Shown: positions 6,363 to 10,632 of the stretch, piece by piece
How positions within the stretch are numbered: position 1 is the stretch's first letter
How the letters are laid out: each line of letters starts with the position of its first letter
Origin: Bacteriovoracaceae bacterium UBA4096
GTDB taxonomy: Bacteria; Bdellovibrionota; Bacteriovoracia; Bacteriovoracales; Bacteriovoracaceae
Assembly: GCA_002381945.1 (NCBI GenBank)
Contig: DFXY01000058.1
Span: 1 to 10,632 of the forward strand
Length of the DNA: 10,632 nucleotides
Reading direction: 5' to 3'
Position numbers and translations under genes: made by a program
Notes under the pieces: generated by a model
Seen by the model: only the letters and a program-made list of their open reading frames with translations
Told to the model about the DNA's origin: nothing
Database searches by the model: none

Positions 6363-6398
6363 AAAATTTCGGCGTTTATATTCTTTATTTCTATCATC

Positions 6399-6403
6399 AG
6401 GAG
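6399..6403 (+). promoter_or_regulatory. Ribosome-binding site fixing the GTG start of glyS
   Basis: AGGAG lies 6 nt before GTG 6410. No ATG near this point is in frame, so the GTG is the start. Confidence 0.75.
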
Positions 6404-6409
6404 TGCATT

Positions 6410-7729
6410 GTGTCAGAAGAAAATCTGAAGTCCATGGCCGATCTAGTCGCCCATTCAAAACATCGTGGTTTCATTTTTCAAAGTTCAGAAATTTACGGTG
6501 GACTTGGCTCCTGTTGGGATATGGGGCCTCTTGGTGTTGAGCTGAAAAATAATATTAAACAGTCGTGGTGGAAGGCGATGACTTTCCGTGATGATATCGA
6601 AGGCGTTGATGCCGCGATTCTTATGCATCCAACTGTTTGGAAGGCATCTGGACACGTGGATAATTTCACGGATCCTATGGTAGATTGTAAATCTTGTAAG
6701 AGTCGTTTTCGTGCCGACAACATAGATCTCACAGCACCTTGTCCGGTGTGTAAGGCGAAGGACTCTTACACTGAGCCAAGAAATTTCAACCTGATGTTCA
6801 AGACTCAGATGGGTCCGGTAGAAGATTCTTCTGCACTGGTTTATCTACGACCGGAAACCGCCCAGGGGATTTTCGTAAACTTTTTGAACGTTCAATCAAC
6901 CATGAGAAGAAAGCTTCCTTTTGGTATAGCTCAGATCGGGAAGGCCTTCCGGAATGAAATTACTCCTGGAAACTTTATTTTTAGAACCCGCGAATTTGAA
7001 CAAATGGAGATGCAATACTTCATCAAGCCAGGCACTCAGGCCGAGGCCATGGAGCAGTGGAAAGAACTTCGCTGGAGCTGGCATCTTGAAAATGGTCTTC
7101 GTAAAGAAAAGCTTCAGTGGAAAAAGCACGATGCTCTTGCTCATTACGCTGATGCGGCTTTTGATATTGAATATCAATTTGCTCACGGATGGGGAGAGAT
7201 GGAAGGAATTCACTCCCGTACTGACTTCGATTTGAAACAGCATCAGGAATTTTCCGGAAAAAATCTCAACTATGTTGACCAGATGGATGGTAACAAGAAG
7301 TATCTTCCATATGTTCTTGAAACTTCCGTTGGATGCGACCGTTGTATGCTGGCGGTAATGAGTGATGCTTACCGTACAGAATTCCCTGGTGATGCTGAGA
7401 AAGAAAGAGTGGTGATGAGATTCAAGCCAACCCTTGCTCCAATTAAAGCTGCCATCATGCCACTCATGAAAAAACCGGATCTGGAAGGACCTGCGACAAA
7501 ACTTCTTCATGAATTACAAAAAGACTTTAAGTGTGAGTACGATACCTCCGGTTCAATTGGTAAGCGTTACCGTCGACAGGATGAGATCGGAACTCCGGCC
7601 TGTATCACAGTCGACTTTGATACGCTGACTGATCATGCAGTAACTGTCCGTGACCGCGATACCATGGTTCAGGAGCGGGTTTCTCTGGATAAAGTGAAGT
7701 CATACATTAAAGAAAAATTTTCTCTCTAA
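6410..7729 (+). CDS. glyS: Glycyl-tRNA synthetase, single-chain (alpha2) type
   Basis: A 439-residue class II aminoacyl-tRNA synthetase that charges tRNA-Gly with glycine in the cytoplasm. It is the eukaryote/archaea-like homodimeric type, not the alpha2-beta2 GlyQ/GlyS enzyme. Residues 16-45 carry the type-specific HRGFIFQSSEIYGGLGSCWD-MGPLG block. A zinc-binding insertion has Cys93, Cys96, Cys111 and Cys114. RPETAQGIFVNF lies at 148-158. Motif 2 is around GKAFRNE (177-183) with catalytic Arg181, and motif 3 is ETSVGCDR (304-311) with Arg311. The C-terminal 100 residues (about 340-439) are the anticodon-binding domain, with GKRYRRQDEIGTPACITVDF at 384-403. The start is GTG behind AGGAG. Its stop overlaps the Shine-Dalgarno site of ppdK, so the two genes form an operon. 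Length is slightly short for the family but no motif is missing. Confidence 0.96.
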   Translation: MSEENLKSMADLVAHSKHRGFIFQSSEIYGGLGSCWDMGPLGVELKNNIKQSWWKAMTFRDDIEGVDAAILMHPTVWKASGHVDNFTDPMVDCKSCKSRFRADNIDLTAPCPVCKAKDSYTEPRNFNLMFKTQMGPVEDSSALVYLRPETAQGIFVNFLNVQSTMRRKLPFGIAQIGKAFRNEITPGNFIFRTREFEQMEMQYFIKPGTQAEAMEQWKELRWSWHLENGLRKEKLQWKKHDALAHYADAAFDIEYQFAHGWGEMEGIHSRTDFDLKQHQEFSGKNLNYVDQMDGNKKYLPYVLETSVGCDRCMLAVMSDAYRTEFPGDAEKERVVMRFKPTLAPIKAAIMPLMKKPDLEGPATKLLHELQKDFKCEYDTSGSIGKRYRRQDEIGTPACITVDFDTLTDHAVTVRDRDTMVQERVSLDKVKSYIKEKFSL

Positions 7730-7733
7730 GGAG
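7728..7733 (+). promoter_or_regulatory. ppdK ribosome-binding site overlapping the glyS stop codon
   Basis: AAGGAG begins on the last two bases of the glyS TAA and ends 9 nt before the ppdK ATG at 7743. Ribosomes ending glyS would cover it, so translation of the two genes may be linked. Confidence 0.7.
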
Positions 7734-7742
7734 AACGTTCAA

Positions 7743-10400
7743 ATGAAAAAATGGGTTTACAAGTTTTCTGCCGAATTAACTGACGGAAACAAAGACATGA
7801 AAGGTCTGCTTGGCGGTAAAGGTGCAAACCTCGCCGAGATGTGTGCCATGAAACTTTCAGTTCCTCCAGGCTTTACGGTTTCAACTGAAGCTTGTCTGGA
7901 CTTTTATAAAACCAATAAAGAGATCTCTAAAGAGATTCGTGATCAGATCTCTGAATCTCTGGCCTGGGTTGAAAAGCTGACTGGTAAGAAATTTGGTGAT
8001 GTGGAAAATCCCCTGCTTTTTTCAGTTCGTTCAGGTGCCCGTGCCTCTATGCCGGGAATGATGGACACAGTTCTGAATTTAGGTCTTAACGATAAAACAG
8101 TTCTGGGGATGGCGAAGAAAACCAATAACCCTCGTTTTGCCTGGGATTCATACCGCCGTTTTATTCAAATGTATTCGAACGTTGTTTTAGGAGTGAATAC
8201 ATCTCACCTTGAAAGCAATATGGAAGATTTGAAAGAGGCCCGGGGTGTTCATGAAGACACTCAACTGACGGCCTCTGATTTAGAAGAGCTGGTTAAAGTT
8301 TATAAATCAGTATTGCTGGAGGATCATGGCATTGTCTTCCCACAAGATCCCATGGAGCAATTATGGAAAGCGGTCGCTGCCGTTTTCGGTTCTTGGTTTA
8401 ATAATCGTGCGACGAAATATCGTGAAATGAATAACATTCCTCATGATTGGGGAACTGCAGTTAATATCCAGTCCATGGTATTTGGAAACATGGGTGATAC
8501 ATGTGCAACCGGCGTATGCTTTACCCGTGATCCATCAACTGGTGAGAAAAAATTCTTTGGAGAGTTTTTGGTTAATGCTCAAGGTGAAGATGTTGTGGCG
8601 GGAATCAGAACTCCTCAACCCATCAATGATGCTTCTAAGATGGAATCAAATAAGCATCATAAAACGCTTGAAGAGGTTATGCCTGCTGCTTACGCTGATC
8701 TGGTTGAAGATTACCACATGCTTGAGAAACACTATAAAGATATGCAGGACATCGAGTTTACCATTGAAAATGGAAAACTCTGGATTCTTCAAACTCGAAA
8801 TGCCAAGCGTACGGTGAATGCCGCTCTTAAAGTAGCGGTTGATTTGGTGGCCGAAGGGATGATTACATCAAATGAAGCTATCTTGCGTATTTCTCCGGAA
8901 GATTTAAATCAACTCCTGCATCCGCGTCTGGATCCAAAGGCGAAGAAAACAATTATCGCAACTGGTTTACCGGCCTCTCCGGGAGCTGCTTCCGGCCAGA
9001 TGGTCTTCACTTCAGCTCATGCGGAAGAGTGGCATAAGCTTGGTAAAAAAGTTGTTCTGGTTCGTGCCGAAACTTCTCCTGAAGACATCGGTGGAATGGT
9101 TGCTTCCAGCGGAATTTTAACCGCCCGAGGTGGCATGACTTCTCATGCTGCTGTTGTGGCCCGTGGGATGGGAAAACCTTGTGTCGCTGGTTGTACTGCT
9201 TTGGTGATTAATGAAAAAGAAAGAACCTTAACGGTTAAGGGAAAAATTTATAAAGAGGGTGACTTCATCACTTTTGATGGGGCCAACGGCGAAGTTTATG
9301 AGGGTGTCGTGCCAACAATTGAGGCATCCATCACTGCCGACTTTGCGACTTTTATGAAATGGGCCGATGCAACCCGTAAGCTTCGAGTGAGAACCAATGC
9401 GGACACTCCGGAAGATGCCAAGACGGCCATTCAATTTGGTGCAGAAGGTATTGGTCTATGCCGTACTGAGCATATGTTCTTTGCTCCTGAAAGAATTCTC
9501 GCTGTTCGTGAAATGATTTTTGCTGAGAACGAAATTAATCGTAAAAAAGCCTTAGATAAACTTCTCCCATTCCAGCGTACGGATTTTACTGGGCTCTTCA
9601 GGGAAATGAATGGTCTTCCGGTTAATATCCGTCTGCTTGATCCGCCTCTTCATGAGTTCTTACCTCATAATGAAAAAGATCAGGAAGAATTGGCGGCGGT
9701 TTTAGGCTTAAGTCTCAAGCAAATTAAAGAAAGAAATGATTCACTTCATGAGTTCAATCCAATGTTGGGTCACCGTGGATGCCGTCTGGCCGTGACCTAT
9801 CCAGAGATTTACGTCATGCAGGTAAGAGCAATCATTGAAGCCGCCATTGAGTCAGATAAGGCCGGCATTAAAGTCTTTCCGGAGATTATGATACCCCTGA
9901 CAACCGAGCTCAAAGAGTATTCAATGATCAAGGATGTTTGTAAGGAAGAAATTGAAAAGGTCTTTAAAGAGAAAAACCACTCTGTTAAGTATAAAATGGG
10001 AACGATGATTGAGCTTCCCCGCGCGTGTATCATGGCAGGAGAAATTGCCCGTGAAGCTGAATTCTTTTCTTTCGGTACCAATGATTTAACTCAGACAACA
10101 TTTGGTTTATCCCGGGATGATGCCGGGAAATTTCTTCCAAGCTATACTCAACTGGGCATTTATCCACGTGATCCATTTGTCTCAATTGATCAGCAAGGTG
10201 TTGGCTTTTTGATGAAGCACGCTGTAAGCGAAGGTAAAAAAACCAATGCTCACATTCATGCTGGTATTTGCGGGGAGCATGGTGGCGAACCTCAGTCAGT
10301 TGAGTTCTGTCACAACATTGGTCTTGATTATGTGAGCTGCTCACCATTCAGAGTACCAATTGCCCGTCTGGCAGCTGCCCAGGCCGTTTTAAGAGCTTAA
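7743..10400 (+). CDS. ppdK: Pyruvate, phosphate dikinase
   Basis: An 885-residue enzyme of full family length (bacterial forms are about 875-890). It interconverts pyruvate + ATP + phosphate with PEP + AMP + pyrophosphate in the cytoplasm, in either the gluconeogenic or glycolytic direction. The N-terminal ATP-grasp domain (about 1-355) starts with GLLGGKGANLAEM (21-33) and has SVRSGARASMPGMMDT (94-109). The swivelling phosphohistidine domain holds GGMTSHAAVVARG (463-475) with catalytic His468. Thr466, two residues before it, is the position phosphorylated by the PDRP regulator in regulated PPDKs. The C-terminal TIM barrel binds pyruvate/PEP and shows GLCRTEHMFF (571-580), GHRGCRL (676-682), FSFGTNDLTQ (775-784) and Cys843 in GICGEHGGEP. 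PEP synthase is excluded by these PPDK-specific blocks and by length. It follows glyS after 13 nt. No PDRP gene lies in the window. Confidence 0.97.
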   Translation: MKKWVYKFSAELTDGNKDMKGLLGGKGANLAEMCAMKLSVPPGFTVSTEACLDFYKTNKEISKEIRDQISESLAWVEKLTGKKFGDVENPLLFSVRSGARASMPGMMDTVLNLGLNDKTVLGMAKKTNNPRFAWDSYRRFIQMYSNVVLGVNTSHLESNMEDLKEARGVHEDTQLTASDLEELVKVYKSVLLEDHGIVFPQDPMEQLWKAVAAVFGSWFNNRATKYREMNNIPHDWGTAVNIQSMVFGNMGDTCATGVCFTRDPSTGEKKFFGEFLVNAQGEDVVAGIRTPQPINDASKMESNKHHKTLEEVMPAAYADLVEDYHMLEKHYKDMQDIEFTIENGKLWILQTRNAKRTVNAALKVAVDLVAEGMITSNEAILRISPEDLNQLLHPRLDPKAKKTIIATGLPASPGAASGQMVFTSAHAEEWHKLGKKVVLVRAETSPEDIGGMVASSGILTARGGMTSHAAVVARGMGKPCVAGCTALVINEKERTLTVKGKIYKEGDFITFDGANGEVYEGVVPTIEASITADFATFMKWADATRKLRVRTNADTPEDAKTAIQFGAEGIGLCRTEHMFFAPERILAVREMIFAENEINRKKALDKLLPFQRTDFTGLFREMNGLPVNIRLLDPPLHEFLPHNEKDQEELAAVLGLSLKQIKERNDSLHEFNPMLGHRGCRLAVTYPEIYVMQVRAIIEAAIESDKAGIKVFPEIMIPLTTELKEYSMIKDVCKEEIEKVFKEKNHSVKYKMGTMIELPRACIMAGEIAREAEFFSFGTNDLTQTTFGLSRDDAGKFLPSYTQLGIYPRDPFVSIDQQGVGFLMKHAVSEGKKTNAHIHAGICGEHGGEPQSVEFCHNIGLDYVSCSPFRVPIARLAAAQAVLRA

Positions 10401-10407
10401 GTATTTT

Positions 10408-10452
10408 AAAGGGATGAGATGAATAAAATCATAAAAGTAGTTTCATCCCTTT
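10408..10452 (+). promoter_or_regulatory. Inverted repeat covering the start of the serine hydrolase gene (terminator or translational hairpin)
   Basis: AAAGGGATGA (10408-10417) is the exact reverse complement of TCATCCCTTT (10443-10452). In RNA the stem can extend to 13 pairs with two G-U pairs (10408-10420 with 10440-10452), leaving a 19-nt loop. It begins 8 nt after the ppdK stop codon. Its left arm contains the Shine-Dalgarno AAAGGG and most of the ATG (10419-10421) of the next gene. The right arm runs into TTTTGCCTTTT. It could be the ppdK terminator, an attenuator, or a hairpin hiding the start of the next gene. Confidence 0.55.
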
Positions 10453-10632
10453 TGCCTTTTGGCCCTATGGATGCCATAGGCGTAGGTGTAATTGATTTTG
10501 AAAATAAAAGCTATGAGGCCTTCGAGGCCAATTACTTTGAAACAGAAGTTAAATTAAAAAGCGAACCGACACTTTATTTTGACCTGGCCTCTTTAACAAA
10601 ACCGCTGACAAATTCCCTGGCATACTTTCTGA
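10419..10632 (+). CDS. Beta-lactamase-fold serine hydrolase, 5' part
   Basis: The first 71 residues of a protein that continues beyond the window. YFDLASLTKPLTN (residues 53-65) is the typical motif I of class C beta-lactamase-like serine hydrolases, with nucleophile Ser58 and Lys61 in SxxK (SLTK). The family includes esterases, D-Ala-D-Ala carboxypeptidase-like enzymes and peptidases; the specific function cannot be told from this part. The N-terminus (MNKIIKVVSSLLPFG) lacks a convincing signal peptide, so a cytoplasmic enzyme is more likely than a periplasmic resistance beta-lactamase. ATG 10419 lies 5 nt after AAAGGG; ATG 10467 (residue 17) is a weaker alternative without a Shine-Dalgarno site. 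The gene starts 18 nt after ppdK but is separated from it by a strong inverted repeat. Confidence 0.75.
   Translation, partial: MNKIIKVVSSLLPFGPMDAIGVGVIDFENKSYEAFEANYFETEVKLKSEPTLYFDLASLTKPLTNSLAYFL

Noticed and set aside
6278..6409. Possible msbA terminator or T-box leader before glyS
   Set aside because: The only dyad is a CTGCAG palindrome without a T-run, and no T-box or antiterminator-like structure is visible in this short spacer.
6358..6540. 60-codon plus-strand open frame crossing the glyS start
   Set aside because: It overlaps the well-supported GTG start of glyS in another frame, has no Shine-Dalgarno site and no recognisable motif.
6896..7510. Long minus-strand open frame (204 codons) inside glyS
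   Set aside because: It lies wholly within the certain glyS gene, has no recognisable domain and is biased as a complement of coding DNA.
10419..10632. Calling the terminal gene an antibiotic-resistance beta-lactamase
   Set aside because: Only the SxxK motif region is present, there is no signal peptide, and the DLASLTKPLT block is shared by many esterases and peptidase-like relatives.
1..10632. CRISPR array, tRNA, rRNA, insertion sequence, prophage or defence system
   Set aside because: No regularly spaced repeats, cloverleaf, transposase, integrase or flanking inverted repeats were seen. The lone helicase is not enough to call a defence system.

Overview
The window is ordinary bacterial chromosome of about 43% G+C by eye. 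It is gene-dense, has very short intergenic gaps and shows no mobile elements, CRISPR array, tRNA or rRNA. The genes suggest a Gram-negative bacterium: an MsbA-type lipid exporter, a GmhB-type heptose bisphosphate phosphatase, a single-chain glycyl-tRNA synthetase, and pyruvate phosphate dikinase encoded just after glyS. Gene content and base composition would fit a predatory Bdellovibrionota (Bacteriovorax/Peredibacter-like), but that placement is inferred from general resemblance and was not tested.

Layout. At 1-417 (+) lies the 3' end of a Nit1-type amidase. Abutting it and facing it (418-1194, -) is a two-gene unit: a BamE/SmpA-like small secreted or anchored protein, then a stand-alone NifU C-terminal Fe-S protein. 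A 147-bp divergent spacer follows. Next on + are a minimal 306-residue SF2 helicase (1342-2262), an exported protein made of two AhpD/CMD-like redox domains (2326-3237), and recO (3254-4033). The 3' end of recO overlaps the 3' end of an antisense gmhB-like gene (4531-4019, -). That gene is divergent from msbA (4565-6277, +), with only 33 bp between the start codons. After a 132-bp spacer come glyS (6410-7729) and ppdK (7743-10400), closely coupled. The window ends inside a beta-lactamase-fold serine hydrolase gene (from 10419).

How it fits together. recO, glyS and ppdK in this order recall a gene neighbourhood shared by many bacteria. Here a lipopolysaccharide-related pair (gmhB/msbA) sits between recO and glyS. 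The other genes are housekeeping: Fe-S assembly, amide repair, oxidative defence, tRNA charging and pyruvate/PEP interconversion.

The most noteworthy points are about gene starts. The gmhB-like gene has no ATG/GTG/TTG that keeps its catalytic DxD motif, and appears to begin with AUU behind a perfect GGAGG. The CMD-domain gene and the terminal serine hydrolase gene each have a perfect inverted repeat covering the ribosome-binding site and start codon. msbA lacks a Shine-Dalgarno sequence and may be leaderless. I see no clearly new multi-gene system.
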